DNA of 64,000 nt, from NCBI GenBank assembly GCA_913060675.1, contig CAJXUS010000009.1, positions 31,942 through 95,941 on the forward strand, read 5' to 3'. The position numbers and the translations under genes are program-made. Below are positions 27,578 through 36,247 of this stretch, piece after piece. Below the pieces are notes generated by a model. That model did no database searches and had not been told where the DNA came from. It saw only the letters and a list, made by a program, of their open reading frames with translations. This stretch comes from an uncultured Rhodospirillales bacterium (lineage in GTDB: Bacteria > Pseudomonadota > Alphaproteobacteria > Kiloniellales > Kiloniellaceae). How positions within the stretch are numbered: the first letter of the stretch is position 1; each line of letters starts with the position of its first letter.

Positions 27578-28687
27578 TCAGATTCCTTCTTCAACCGGGT
27601 TTACCAGCATATCTGGTTTTACCTTTTGTATACCCTGAACAATAAGGCGTTCACCTTTTAGGAGGCCATTTGTTACCACCCAGTCTGTCCCAACCTGATC
27701 ACCAACCTGAATACGACGAACTTCAACCTTGTTGGCGCGGTTGACGACAAGGGCGAAGTGTCCTTGTTGGTCTTTTTGCACTGATGCCTGTGGGACGACG
27801 AGAGCACGTTGCGTTTTTTTATCGTGAACGATAACGCTAACAAACTGTCCTGGTAATAAGAGGCGATCTGGGTTGGCAAAAACAGCCCGCGCAAGGATTG
27901 TGTTTGTATCCTGATTTACCTCTGTATTCAGAAAGTTAAAACTCCCCTCTAGAGGATATGGCTTCCCATCTGATAGAACGAGTGTTGGAATTACAGGGGC
28001 ATCATTGCTCATCCCTTTGCGGCGTTCTTCTAATATGATTTTGTCGCTGACAGGAACGCTTACATAAACGGGGTCCATGCTGGTAATTGTGGCGAGGGGG
28101 GCGCTATTCGAATTTAAAAGATTACCTACGCTATAGCTTGATCGGCTGATTTGCCCGTCAATGGGGCTGTATATTTCTGTATAGCTCAAATCCAGTTCGG
28201 ATCGCCTTAAAGAAGCCTTGGCTTGCAGGACGCTGGCGAGTGCTATTGATTCGCTTGCTTCGGATGTATCTAGGGAAGCTGCTGAGACGACCTTCTTTTT
28301 TTTGAGATCTTTTTTTCTCTTTAAGTCAGAGCGCGCATTTTTAAGTGTTGCCTCCGCTCCGGCGAGGTCTGCTTTGCTTTGCGCGACGGCAATTTCATAA
28401 GACGCTTTTTCCAGAATGTAGAGTAAATCGCCTTTCTTTACTTCTGCACCTTCCTTGAATAGGCGTTGTTCAAGGAACCCTTCTACCCTGGCCCTAAGTT
28501 CAACTTTCTCAATGGGTTCAACTCGGCCGATTAAAGTGAATTGTGGGGTGATATCCTGTTCTTCAACGGTTGTGATGATAACACTCGGCACTGAAACAGT
28601 ACTATCCTGAGCAATAGATATGTGAGGAGTGACGGTTAAAGAGACTATAAAAAGGGCCTTATGCCCCCACATGGTGAAATTTCGCAT
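27578..28687 (-). CDS. RND efflux periplasmic adaptor (membrane fusion protein)
   Basis: A protein of about 369 residues that links the RND pump to an outer-membrane channel. N-terminus [20 protein letters not shown] followed by PHISIAQD is a signal peptide. Then the lipoyl-like half motifs ([40 protein letters not shown]), a helical hairpin (about 100-170), a beta-barrel ([14 protein letters not shown]) and the membrane-proximal domain ([18 protein letters not shown]). ATG 28687 is preferred; the frame is open to a TTG at 28795 but that stretch looks unlike a signal peptide. Encoded just upstream of its permease. Confidence 0.92.
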   Translation of the reverse strand: MRNFTMWGHKALFIVSLTVTPHISIAQDSTVSVPSVIITTVEEQDITPQFTLIGRVEPIEKVELRARVEGFLEQRLFKEGAEVKKGDLLYILEKASYEIAVAQSKADLAGAEATLKNARSDLKRKKDLKKKKVVSAASLDTSEASESIALASVLQAKASLRRSELDLSYTEIYSPIDGQISRSSYSVGNLLNSNSAPLATITSMDPVYVSVPVSDKIILEERRKGMSNDAPVIPTLVLSDGKPYPLEGSFNFLNTEVNQDTNTILARAVFANPDRLLLPGQFVSVIVHDKKTQRALVVPQASVQKDQQGHFALVVNRANKVEVRRIQVGDQVGTDWVVTNGLLKGERLIVQGIQKVKPDMLVNPVEEGI

Positions 28688-29049
28688 TTGCTCGCTTCTT
28701 TGTTTTATAGCCGCAGGCTTGGTTGCAAGGGCGCAGAATAGGGTTGAGATTAAAGTTATTTTGCATGTTCTATTTTTGAATGATTTGATGTTCAATACCG
28801 TAGGGTATGTCGAAAGTAGGTCAAGAATTTATTATACTATAAGCTGCGCGTTCTTGTGATATATGGAATGTAATGTGAGAAATGGATTTTTTCATTAGCG
28901 TAAAATAATATCTTTTTGCCGATCTCTTGCTTGTGATTACTCTTGCTATCGTGGGGAAAGGGATCTATAACCCCGCCATTGTCGGGTGGCATGTGCCATA
29001 GGGTATGCCTAGTCACTCTGAAAAAGAACTTTAGTTATAAGGAAAGAAA
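28688..29049. promoter_or_regulatory. Divergent control region between RND operon and rpmI
   Basis: This 362-bp stretch has no convincing gene. On the minus strand TATAAT (28836-28831) is a full -10, with a poor -35 (TCACAA at 28859-28854), suiting a weak or activated promoter for the efflux operon with a leader of about 140 nt. On the plus strand, TGCTATCGT (28944-28952) resembles an extended -10 for rpmI. The rpmI leader has a TGGCA-TG-TGCCA dyad (28987-28998), possibly part of an autoregulatory structure. All of this is by eye. Confidence 0.35.
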
Positions 29050-29250
29050 ATGCCCAAACTTAAGACGAAATCTGGTGCGAAGAAACGCTTCCGCCTAACT
29101 GGTACCGGTAAAGTCGTTGCTGCTCAGGCAGGTAAACGTCACGGTATGCGCAAACGCTCACAGACAATGATTCGTAACGCTCGCGGTACGACGATTCTAT
29201 GTAGTGCGGATTCCCGCGTAATCAAACGTAATTTCCTGATTAACGGTTAA
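29050..29250 (+). CDS. rpmI: 50S ribosomal protein L35
   Basis: A 66-residue basic ribosomal protein of the large subunit. The N-terminus [20 protein letters not shown] is the family signature and the whole length is normal. The ribosome binding site AAGGAAAG is just upstream of ATG 29050. rplT follows after 12 nt. In many proteobacteria infC precedes rpmI directly; here 6 kb separates them. Confidence 0.97.
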   Translation: MPKLKTKSGAKKRFRLTGTGKVVAAQAGKRHGMRKRSQTMIRNARGTTILCSADSRVIKRNFLING

Positions 29251-29262
29251 GGTAGTAGCAAA

Positions 29263-29619
29263 ATGGCTCGTGTAAAACGGGGCGTCACTGCGCGTGCACG
29301 TCACAAAAAAATCTCCAAACTTGCTAAAGGCTATCGTAGCCGGGGTAAGAACGTCTTCCGCGTAGCGGTACAGCGCCTTGAAAAAGGCTGGCAGTACGCT
29401 TATCGCGATCGTCGTGTTAAAAAACGTACATTCCGTGGTCTATGGATTCAGCGTATTAACGCTGGTGCCCGTTTGCACGGTATCACGTACTCTCAGTTCA
29501 TGAACGGTGTTAAAAAAGCTGAAATCGGTCTCGACCGTAAGGTTCTTGCTGATTTGGCAGTTCGTGAGCCAGCTGCATTTACTGCTGTTGTTGAAAAAGC
29601 AAAAGCAGCTCTGGCTTAA
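29263..29619 (+). CDS. rplT: 50S ribosomal protein L20
   Basis: A 118-residue large-subunit protein that is essential for early 50S assembly. [20 protein letters not shown] and [20 protein letters not shown] are the basic N-terminal tail and following helix, and [20 protein letters not shown] is the globular core. Length is normal. In several bacteria L20 represses its own operon through a leader structure; the leader before rpmI could do the same here. Confidence 0.98.
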   Translation: MARVKRGVTARARHKKISKLAKGYRSRGKNVFRVAVQRLEKGWQYAYRDRRVKKRTFRGLWIQRINAGARLHGITYSQFMNGVKKAEIGLDRKVLADLAVREPAAFTAVVEKAKAALA

Positions 29620-29643
29620 CGCACATACGTTTAGGCTTTATGA

Positions 29644-29690
29644 CAGGGCAGCATCCGGTTTCCGGATGCTGCCTGTTTGTCTTTTTGGGC
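29644..29690 (+). terminator. Rho-independent terminator of rpmI-rplT
   Basis: GGCAGCATCCGG (29647-29658) pairs perfectly with CCGGATGCTGCC (29662-29673) around TTT, followed by TGTTTGTCTTTTT. It ends the rpmI-rplT transcript 25 nt after the stop codon, so pheST most likely has a separate promoter. Confidence 0.88.
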
Positions 29691-29806
29691 CATTAACACA
29701 TTGAATAACAAAGCTGAATTGCGTTGTTATTCAATGTCATTTTATCATCCTGCCTTATGCAGGGTCCTACCTTTAACTCATGCATTTATGCTGCTAACAG
29801 GAACGA

Positions 29807-30223
29807 TTGACCGTGATCTCCCCTCTGAAGATCCTTTTCCCCGTTCTATTATGCCTGGGCCTGCTTACAGGCTGTTTTGAAGCTGGAAGCGCTTCAAATG
29901 CCGAGTATTCCTCAGCCATAGACGCAGTGCGTGATGAAATCCTGGATGGGCAAAGCAACGATGAACTCGTTGACAGTCTTGCAGGACGTCATGGCAAAGT
30001 CACTTGGCTCGCTGGTGCATGGGATGATAAAAAATCCGATCAATTAACGCGTGTAAGCGCAACAATTCAGAAAAATTTGAACGGTACCGAGCACGTACTC
30101 GTGCTTCAGTATCGTTATGACCGCGCGTCAAAAGGCGTGGTTTTGGATAAGGTGCTGCTCGATGACCAGGTACAAAGTGTCATTAGCGGTGCAGTCGCAA
30201 TGCTGGCAATGAAGCTCGAATAG
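29807..30223 (+). CDS. Putative small lipoprotein between rplT and pheS
   Basis: I do not recognise this 138-residue protein. The N-terminus has a hydrophobic segment ending in LGLLTGCFEAGS, a lipobox with the lipidated cysteine at about residue 23, so it is likely an outer- or inner-membrane lipoprotein. The mature part is mixed alpha/beta with RVSATIQKNLNGTEHVLVLQ and no enzymatic motif. TTG 29807 or GTG 29813 is the start; AGGAA (29799-29803) precedes both. It ends 41 nt before pheS on the same strand and so may share its transcript. Confidence 0.65.
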   Translation: MTVISPLKILFPVLLCLGLLTGCFEAGSASNAEYSSAIDAVRDEILDGQSNDELVDSLAGRHGKVTWLAGAWDDKKSDQLTRVSATIQKNLNGTEHVLVLQYRYDRASKGVVLDKVLLDDQVQSVISGAVAMLAMKLE

Positions 30224-30264
30224 GGAACGTTTATTGAGGTTCCTCAATAACGGGAAGTAGTGGA

Positions 30265-31335
30265 ATGGATAATCTGGAAGAACTTCGCAGTGCCTTGCTG
30301 CAAAGAGTAGAAGAAGCCTCTGACCTTGATGCGCTTGATGCTGTGCGCGTGCAGGCTTTGGGTAAAAAAGGTGAAATTACCCAACGTATGAAAACGCTTG
30401 GTGGTCTTGCCCCTGAAGAACGCAAAGAAGCTGGTCAGGCTTTTAATCTTATAAAGCAGGCTGTCGCTGAAGCAATTGAAGTTCGAAAAGGGACCTTGCA
30501 TGAGGCCGCCCTAGAAGCTCGTCTTGCCGAAGAAAAAATCGACGTGTCTTTACCTCCGCGCCCAACAACGATTGGCAAAATGCATCCCATTAGCCAGACC
30601 CTAGAAGAACTGGTCGCGATTTTTGGCGAAATGGGTTTCTCCGTTGCCGAAGGGCACCACATCGAGGACGACTTTCATAACTTCACAGCGCTGAATATTC
30701 CCCCAGAGCATCCTGCACGTCAGGAGCTCGATACTTTTTATATGCCTGAAAAGGAAGATGGAAGTCGTCCAGTTCTTCGCACTCATACGTCTCCTGTTCA
30801 AATTCGGGCCATGCAAAATACAACGCCGCCCATTCGCATTATCGCGCCGGGCCGGACTTTCCGTGCTGATCACGATGCCACACACTCCCCGATGTTCCAT
30901 CAGGTTGAAGGGTTGGTTATTGACGAAAAAACCAATATGGGGCACCTCAAGGGTGTTCTCATTGAATTTTGCCGAGCTTTCTTTGGCGTCAAAGATCTGC
31001 CGATGAGATTCCGCCCAAGCTACTTCCCTTTCACGGAACCTTCTGCCGAAGTTGATATTGGTTGCACCCGATCTGATGGTCAGCTCAAAATTGGTGCAGG
31101 CGATGACTGGCTCGAAATTCTCGGCAGCGGCATGGTCCACCCTAAAGTCCTCGAGAATTGTGGTATTGATTCAACCAAGTTTCAGGGGTTTGCCTTTGGT
31201 ATCGGGATCGAACGTCTCGCCATGCTCAAGTACGGAATTCCTGACTTGAGAACCTTCTATGAAACCGATCTTCGCTGGATGAAACACTACGGCTTCTTGC
31301 CGATGGAAATGCCCAGCATGGTCCGTGGTCTGTAA
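30265..31335 (+). CDS. pheS: Phenylalanine-tRNA ligase alpha subunit
   Basis: Catalytic subunit (356 residues) of the class II alpha2beta2 enzyme that charges tRNA-Phe. An N-terminal coiled coil (about residues 1-90) precedes the catalytic core: HPISQTLEELVAIFGEMGFS, motif 2 FRADHDATHSPMFHQVEG, the phenylalanine pocket region FRPSYFPFTEPSAEVDI and motif 3 GFAFGIGIERLAMLKYGIPD. Length is normal. pheT follows after 14 nt with an AAGGAGG site between. Confidence 0.98.
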   Translation: MDNLEELRSALLQRVEEASDLDALDAVRVQALGKKGEITQRMKTLGGLAPEERKEAGQAFNLIKQAVAEAIEVRKGTLHEAALEARLAEEKIDVSLPPRPTTIGKMHPISQTLEELVAIFGEMGFSVAEGHHIEDDFHNFTALNIPPEHPARQELDTFYMPEKEDGSRPVLRTHTSPVQIRAMQNTTPPIRIIAPGRTFRADHDATHSPMFHQVEGLVIDEKTNMGHLKGVLIEFCRAFFGVKDLPMRFRPSYFPFTEPSAEVDIGCTRSDGQLKIGAGDDWLEILGSGMVHPKVLENCGIDSTKFQGFAFGIGIERLAMLKYGIPDLRTFYETDLRWMKHYGFLPMEMPSMVRGL

Positions 31336-31349
31336 GGAGGTTTGAGAAA

Positions 31350-33758
31350 ATGAAATTCACACTAAACTGGTTAAAAGATCACCTCGATACAGATGCTTCT
31401 CTTGAAGTTATTGTCGAAAAACTTTCTCTTATCGGCCTCGAAGTTGAAGGCGTTGAGAATAAAGCTGATGAACTTAAAGCCTTTAAAACGGCGAAGGTCA
31501 TCGAGGCTGTCCAGCATCCCAATGCTGATAGATTACGGGTTTGTCAGGTGCAGTCTGCCGATGGTATCAGCCAGGTAGTCTGTGGTGCGCCAAATGCCCG
31601 TAGTGGCATGGTTGGCGTTTTTGCCCCTGTTGGCTGTTATGTCCCTGGCATCGACCTGACCCTGAAGGCTGGTAATCTCCGCGGTGAAGATTCCAATGGC
31701 ATGTTGGTTTCTGAGCGCGAAATGGGTCTCTCTGACGAACACGATGGTATTATCGACCTCCCAGAAGATACCGAAATTGGTGTGCCGTTGGCTGAAATTT
31801 TGGGGCTAGATGATCCGATCATTGAGATTGCGATCACGCCAAATCGTGGTGACTGTCTTGGTGTAAGAGGCGTTGCACGTGATCTTGCTGCAGCTGGATT
31901 AGGCCAACTTAAACCGCTAAAAATTGAAAAAATTGATGGCTCGTTTGAGAGCCCAATCAAATGGAAATCTGATGCCGCGGTCGCTGAGCAGGTTCCTTAT
32001 GTCGCCGGACGCTATTTCCGTAATATTAAAAACGGTCCAAGCCCTAAATGGCTACAAGAACGTTTGCTCGCCATTGGCCTTCGCCCAATTTCTAAGCTCG
32101 TTGATATTACCAACTATGTATCCTTTGACCTTGGACGTCCTCTACACGTATTTGACGCTGATAAGGTTAAGGGTGATCTGACCATGCGCCTCGCCCGCAA
32201 CGGCGAAGAGTTCCTGGCTTTAGATGAAGAGACATACAAACTCGACGATACGATGGTTGTTATCGGCGATGACAGTGGCGTCCAGGGTATTGGTGGTGTT
32301 ATGGGCGGCCTGAATTCGGGCTGTAGCGACGAAACCACTAATATGTTCCTCGAAGTCGCTTTGTTTGATCCGATTTCTATAGCGATAACAGGCCGTAAAT
32401 CTGGAATTCTTTCTGATGCGCGTTATCGTTTCGAGAGAACCGTTGACAGCCAGTCTGCGGACTGGGGGGTTGATGTGGCTACCCAGATGGTGCTTGATCT
32501 TTGTGGTGGTGAAGTCAGCAAGATTAGTTCCGCTGGATCCATTCCCTCTGAAAAGCGCGTGATAGAGCTTCGCCCAAGCCGTATTGAAGATCTTTGTGCT
32601 GTTGCTGTTGCAAAAGACAAACAGATTGAAATTTTATCTATTCTCGGTTTTGAGGTTACTGACAAAGGTGACTTGATCTCTGCTGTTGTGCCTACATGGC
32701 GACCTGATGTGGAGTTGGAAGCGTGTTTGGTTGAGGAAATCCTTCGTATTCATGGGTATGAAAACATTCCTGAATTACAGATGGAGCCTGAGAGTTATCT
32801 TCCGCAAGGTGTCCTAACGATCGAGCAACGCCGTGTTTCCAATGCACGAACGGCTCTGTGCTGGCGTGGTCTAGATGAAGCGGTGACTTTTTCTTTTGTT
32901 TCCTATGCTGAAGCTGAGCTCTTTGGTGGGGTTCCAGACAGTCTTCGTGTTGCAAACCCGATTTCAACTGACCTCGATACCATGCGCCCCTCTATTCTGC
33001 CGACCTTACTGTCTGCAGCGGTTAGAAATACGGACCGTGGTTATGCAGATAATGCTTTGTTTGAAGTCGGACCTCAGTACGTTGATGATACGGCTAAAGG
33101 GCAACAAAAAATGGCGACGGGGCTTCGATCGGGCTCTATCGCTGGCCGCCATTGGGAAAGCGGTAGTCGTACCGTTGATGCTTTTGATGCAAAGGGTGAT
33201 GCTCTTGCTGCGCTAGAAGCCGCAGGTGCTCCTGTGGATAACCTGCAGGTGTTTACGACGGCGCCATCCTATTTCCATCCTGGTCGCTCAGGTGTTATGG
33301 GGCTTGGGCCAAAGAACGTTCTTGCTGCCTTTGGTGAGCTTCATCCCCGTGTTCTTGAAGCAATGGATATTAAGGGCCCGGTGGTAGCTTTTGAGGTATA
33401 TCTTGATAATATACCGCAGCCAAAAGTGAAAAAGGGGGAGAGCGGTAAAATAAAACCTGCTCTTATTCTCTCGCCTTTCCAGCCTGTTGAACGTGATTTT
33501 GCGTTCCTTGTTGATGAAAGTGTCGAAGCAGGTAAATTGATCCGCTCTGCAAAAGGTGCTGATAAAGCTTTGATTTCAGATGTTGTTCTTTTCGATATCT
33601 ATACGGGCAAGGGCGTCGAAGAAGGTAAAAAATCCTTAGCGATTACTGTCACGCTTCAGCCTAAGGATCACACCCTTACGGATGAGGAGATCGAGGCTGT
33701 TTCGCAAAATGTTATAGCTCAAGCAATGAAAGCTACAGGGGCAACGCTGCGTAGTTAA
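31350..33758 (+). CDS. pheT: Phenylalanine-tRNA ligase beta subunit
   Basis: The 802-residue beta subunit of PheRS, of normal length. Domains in order: N-terminal B1 and EMAP/OB tRNA-binding region (VIEAVQHPNADRLRVCQVQS, VVCGAPNARSGMVGVFAPVG), B3/B4 editing module (ITPNRGDCLGVRGVARDLAA; LFDPISIAITGRKSGILSDA), B5 (PTWRPDVELEACLVEEILRI), the catalytic-like fold (LRVANPISTDLDTMRPSILP) and a C-terminal anticodon-binding ferredoxin-like domain (LSPFQPVERDFAFLVDESVE). Together with PheS it charges tRNA-Phe and clears mischarged tyrosine. An intrinsic terminator follows. Confidence 0.98.
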   Translation: MKFTLNWLKDHLDTDASLEVIVEKLSLIGLEVEGVENKADELKAFKTAKVIEAVQHPNADRLRVCQVQSADGISQVVCGAPNARSGMVGVFAPVGCYVPGIDLTLKAGNLRGEDSNGMLVSEREMGLSDEHDGIIDLPEDTEIGVPLAEILGLDDPIIEIAITPNRGDCLGVRGVARDLAAAGLGQLKPLKIEKIDGSFESPIKWKSDAAVAEQVPYVAGRYFRNIKNGPSPKWLQERLLAIGLRPISKLVDITNYVSFDLGRPLHVFDADKVKGDLTMRLARNGEEFLALDEETYKLDDTMVVIGDDSGVQGIGGVMGGLNSGCSDETTNMFLEVALFDPISIAITGRKSGILSDARYRFERTVDSQSADWGVDVATQMVLDLCGGEVSKISSAGSIPSEKRVIELRPSRIEDLCAVAVAKDKQIEILSILGFEVTDKGDLISAVVPTWRPDVELEACLVEEILRIHGYENIPELQMEPESYLPQGVLTIEQRRVSNARTALCWRGLDEAVTFSFVSYAEAELFGGVPDSLRVANPISTDLDTMRPSILPTLLSAAVRNTDRGYADNALFEVGPQYVDDTAKGQQKMATGLRSGSIAGRHWESGSRTVDAFDAKGDALAALEAAGAPVDNLQVFTTAPSYFHPGRSGVMGLGPKNVLAAFGELHPRVLEAMDIKGPVVAFEVYLDNIPQPKVKKGESGKIKPALILSPFQPVERDFAFLVDESVEAGKLIRSAKGADKALISDVVLFDIYTGKGVEEGKKSLAITVTLQPKDHTLTDEEIEAVSQNVIAQAMKATGATLRS

Positions 33759-33782
33759 TGTAAGCGGCCAGACTTAAGGAGG

Positions 33783-33812
33783 GCCCGGCAGTTTCGGTCG
33801 GGCTTTTTTTTA
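33783..33812 (+). terminator. Rho-independent terminator of pheST
   Basis: GCCCGGC (33783-33789) pairs with GTCGGGC (33797-33803) with one G-T wobble, followed by a long T-run. It is about 25 nt after the pheT stop. Confidence 0.85.
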
Positions 33813-33868
33813 TACGGTTTATTGAGCTTCTTGCCTGAAAGACGGGATCTGAATTTTCTCGTAAAGTG

Positions 33869-33877
33869 TGCTATACT
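33869..33877 (+). promoter_or_regulatory. Extended -10 promoter of the stress-protein-like gene
   Basis: TG-C-TATACT (33869-33877) is a good extended -10 element, 51 nt upstream of the next start codon and after the pheT terminator. The -35 position (CTGAAT) is poor, as is usual with extended -10 promoters. A different sigma factor is possible given the nature of the gene. Confidence 0.45.
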
Positions 33878-33928
33878 TTAAGGATCGGGGGGGATTGACC
33901 AGGGGGGCGTTACCAGAAGGAGACGCTC

Positions 33929-34576
33929 ATGTCAGTACCCGTGAAGGAACACTCGGAAGCTTCAGCGAAAACGGTAAGAGAAGCTGTCGGCGTCTTCCAT
34001 AATGCCCAAGAACTTGAATCTGCGGTTGATGAACTGCAAAACGCCGGGTTTGATCGTTCAGAGATCAGTTTACTTGCCAGCGAAGCAGCGGTGAATGAGA
34101 AGCTGGGACATCGTTATGATTCTGTGACGGAACTCGAAGATGACGCCGATGTTCCAAGGACAGCCTACGTTGAAAGAGATTCTATCGTTGAAGGCAAAAC
34201 GGCTCTTATAGGCGGGCTTGCCTATATCGGGGCTGTTGTCGCGGCCGCTCCCATTGTGGCTTCTGGAGGATCTTTGGCTGTGGCAATCATTGGTGCTGCA
34301 TTGGCTGGTGGTTCAGCTGGGGTCTTTGGCTCGTTCGTGGCTGAGTGGATTGGGCATAAGAATGCTGAAAGTATCGAGAGCCAATTAAAACATGGTGGCT
34401 TACTTTTGTGGGTGACGCTCCGTGATCAAAATCACGAAGAAAGAGCGATGGCGATCTTGATCGAGCAGGGTGCCGATGATGTCCATTGCCATGATATCCC
34501 CGCAACGGACGATCCGGCTGAAAATCCCATGCATGGTAGAGAGATCGACCCTTTCTTACCCGGGGCTATTATCTGA
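33929..34576 (+). CDS. General-stress-protein-17M-like membrane protein
   Basis: A 215-residue protein. Residues about 15-65 resemble the YflT/GSP17M fold (AVGVFHNAQELESAVDELQN followed by AGFDRSEISLLAS). A glycine- and alanine-rich hydrophobic stretch follows (about 95-140), enough for two membrane passes. The last third (GGLLLWVTLRDQNHEERAMA, then ILIEQGADDVHCHDIP) looks like a second alpha/beta regulatory domain. Relatives are linked to general stress responses; biochemical function is unknown. AAGGAG lies 8 nt upstream of ATG. It is monocistronic. Confidence 0.7.
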   Translation: MSVPVKEHSEASAKTVREAVGVFHNAQELESAVDELQNAGFDRSEISLLASEAAVNEKLGHRYDSVTELEDDADVPRTAYVERDSIVEGKTALIGGLAYIGAVVAAAPIVASGGSLAVAIIGAALAGGSAGVFGSFVAEWIGHKNAESIESQLKHGGLLLWVTLRDQNHEERAMAILIEQGADDVHCHDIPATDDPAENPMHGREIDPFLPGAII

Positions 34577-34770
34577 TTTAATATCAGGCGTTTGCTTCTT
34601 GAATGAAAATTTTGCCGGGTGGAATTTTTGTCAGGAAAATAGTTCTATTCGCCTCTGTTCTGATTGAAATATCTCGACGACATATCTCCTTAATCATTGA
34701 TAAGTATAGATAAAATAAGTGGCCTGAATTTTGCTTTATAAAGCTAAAGAGTTTTGTGAGGTGGGTCGAC

Positions 34771-35499
34771 GTGAGTGTAAGTCTTGATGTAGTTTCTTTA
34801 AGTACGGGGTCCGGATACGGACTTCCAAATAGTGTTGCGCCTATTCCTACGGATGAAGTCGCTGCCCCGCGAAAGTCGATCGCAAAAGAAAATATTCAAA
34901 CCTCTGCGGCTTACGAGATTACGCTATCCGAAGAAGCCAAAGCCCTCATTGCAAGAATGGAAGGTACGGTTCGTCAAGCAAGTGACGTTCGTTTTCAAGA
35001 TCTTTCACCTGAGGAGCAAAATCGTATCCGTGGCTTGGAAAAGCAGTTGAGCGAAATCTTTGGTGGTCCCCCAAACAAAACACTTAACACGGCAGAAAAA
35101 GAGCAAGTTGCAGCCCTCTATGCCAGAATGGATGATGTACTTGGTTTTCAGCCAAAATCGATTGATCCCATGCATCACCACCTCGCTCAACGTCTGGAAG
35201 AAGAAGCTGACCGTCTTCTTTCCGATCCAAAAAAGATTCCAAGCGAGACCGAGGAGCGTCAACTGGCTGTTATATTCTCACACCTGGAAAGCCTTCAGGG
35301 GGTTTCTTTTGTAAGTTATCAAGTCCCGGATGCGCTGAAAGGACATATTGATAGCCTGCAGAGTGAAGTAGATCAGATTTCAGGTGCGAGTGACGTAAAA
35401 GTACCCGGCCCGAGCGATATGACGCAGGCGACACAAATTTTCCAGGATCTCGCCGGTATATATGACGGCGCGTTTCGGCGGATGATGAAGCTAAATTAG
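34771..35499 (+). CDS. Hypothetical helical protein
   Basis: I do not recognise this product. From GTG 34771 (GAGGTG 8 nt upstream) it has 242 residues; GTG 34756 is an alternative. The N-terminus MSVSLDVVSLSTGSGYGLPN is low in charge with no signal peptide, and the remainder is strongly helical and charged. Three segments look like diverged copies of a helix-turn-helix-like unit: ARMEGTVRQASDVRFQDLSP, ARMDDVLGFQPKSIDPMHHH and SHLESLQGVSFVSYQVPD, each preceded by EEAKALI, EKEQVAALY or EERQLAVIF. This suggests an internal triplication of about 75 residues. No cysteine and no membrane segment. Confidence 0.65.
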   Translation: MSVSLDVVSLSTGSGYGLPNSVAPIPTDEVAAPRKSIAKENIQTSAAYEITLSEEAKALIARMEGTVRQASDVRFQDLSPEEQNRIRGLEKQLSEIFGGPPNKTLNTAEKEQVAALYARMDDVLGFQPKSIDPMHHHLAQRLEEEADRLLSDPKKIPSETEERQLAVIFSHLESLQGVSFVSYQVPDALKGHIDSLQSEVDQISGASDVKVPGPSDMTQATQIFQDLAGIYDGAFRRMMKLN

Positions 35500-35509
35500 A
35501 GTTGGTAGT

Positions 35510-36085
35510 TTAAATCCTGACATCTAAGTTTGACCAGCGATCCCCCCACCGTTTTTTATCTTGGCGAAATTTGAACTCAAATAATTTGTGGCTTTTAAAA
35601 TGAGGACTGGGCTGGATTGTTTTATTATAGAGATCTTCCAGGCCAAACGGGGCAAGAACCTCCAAATCATCATCTGAATTTAACCTGACGGCGATGGCCG
35701 TTACTGTTTCAGGCCAATGCAGCATGGCATCCTGGCAATTTTGATACGGTCGATCCCTGTTGACGTGGTGCATGCGGGCTTGATTTTTTACTGACCAAGA
35801 TCCCAATTTTTCTGAGCAAACCGCGTGGTTGGATTGCAGGAATTCTTCGACTTCCTGCTCCGTTTTTTGGCGTGTGTCCTTGGGGTCAAAATAGATAACG
35901 TCGATATCACTTTTGACGGGTGTTACATCAATTCCGGACAGTTGATCCCATATGAAATTACGGATAAAGCCTGCAGCGATCCAGCAATCGGGAAGGTTGA
36001 GGTCACGCACGGCTTTAAGGCCCGTTACTCTCAAAGGATCAGATATAATGGTCGTGATAAGTTGATCCCGATATTTCACGTTCAT
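35510..36085 (-). CDS. Nucleotidyltransferase-like protein, DUF925 family
   Basis: A 191-residue protein of the NTP_transf_6 (DUF925) group. The nucleotidyltransferase fold signature is WIAAGFIRNFIWDQLSG (glycine-rich start) followed by the acidic metal pair in KSDIDVIYFDPKD. Later stretches (HVNRDRPYQNCQDAMLHWPE; TAIAVRLNSDDDLEVLAPFG; FRQDKKRWGDRWSNLDV) match the family pattern. The substrate is unknown. It lies downstream of the HerA-like gene on the same strand with a 162-bp gap; the frame ends 10 nt from the convergent hypothetical gene. Confidence 0.8.
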   Translation of the reverse strand: MNVKYRDQLITTIISDPLRVTGLKAVRDLNLPDCWIAAGFIRNFIWDQLSGIDVTPVKSDIDVIYFDPKDTRQKTEQEVEEFLQSNHAVCSEKLGSWSVKNQARMHHVNRDRPYQNCQDAMLHWPETVTAIAVRLNSDDDLEVLAPFGLEDLYNKTIQPSPHFKSHKLFEFKFRQDKKRWGDRWSNLDVRI

Positions 36086-36247
36086 AATGCTTTCGTAGGA
36101 TTGAAATCGGTGCGTGATACGATCGAAAGAATATTGGTATTCCTATAGAACCAAGAGAAGCTCACTTATTCTGGTGTCTCATAACAGAGATAAAGTTCCT
36201 GATTAAAGATATTAGGATTAAGGCTATTCGAAATAAAATCTTTAGGG

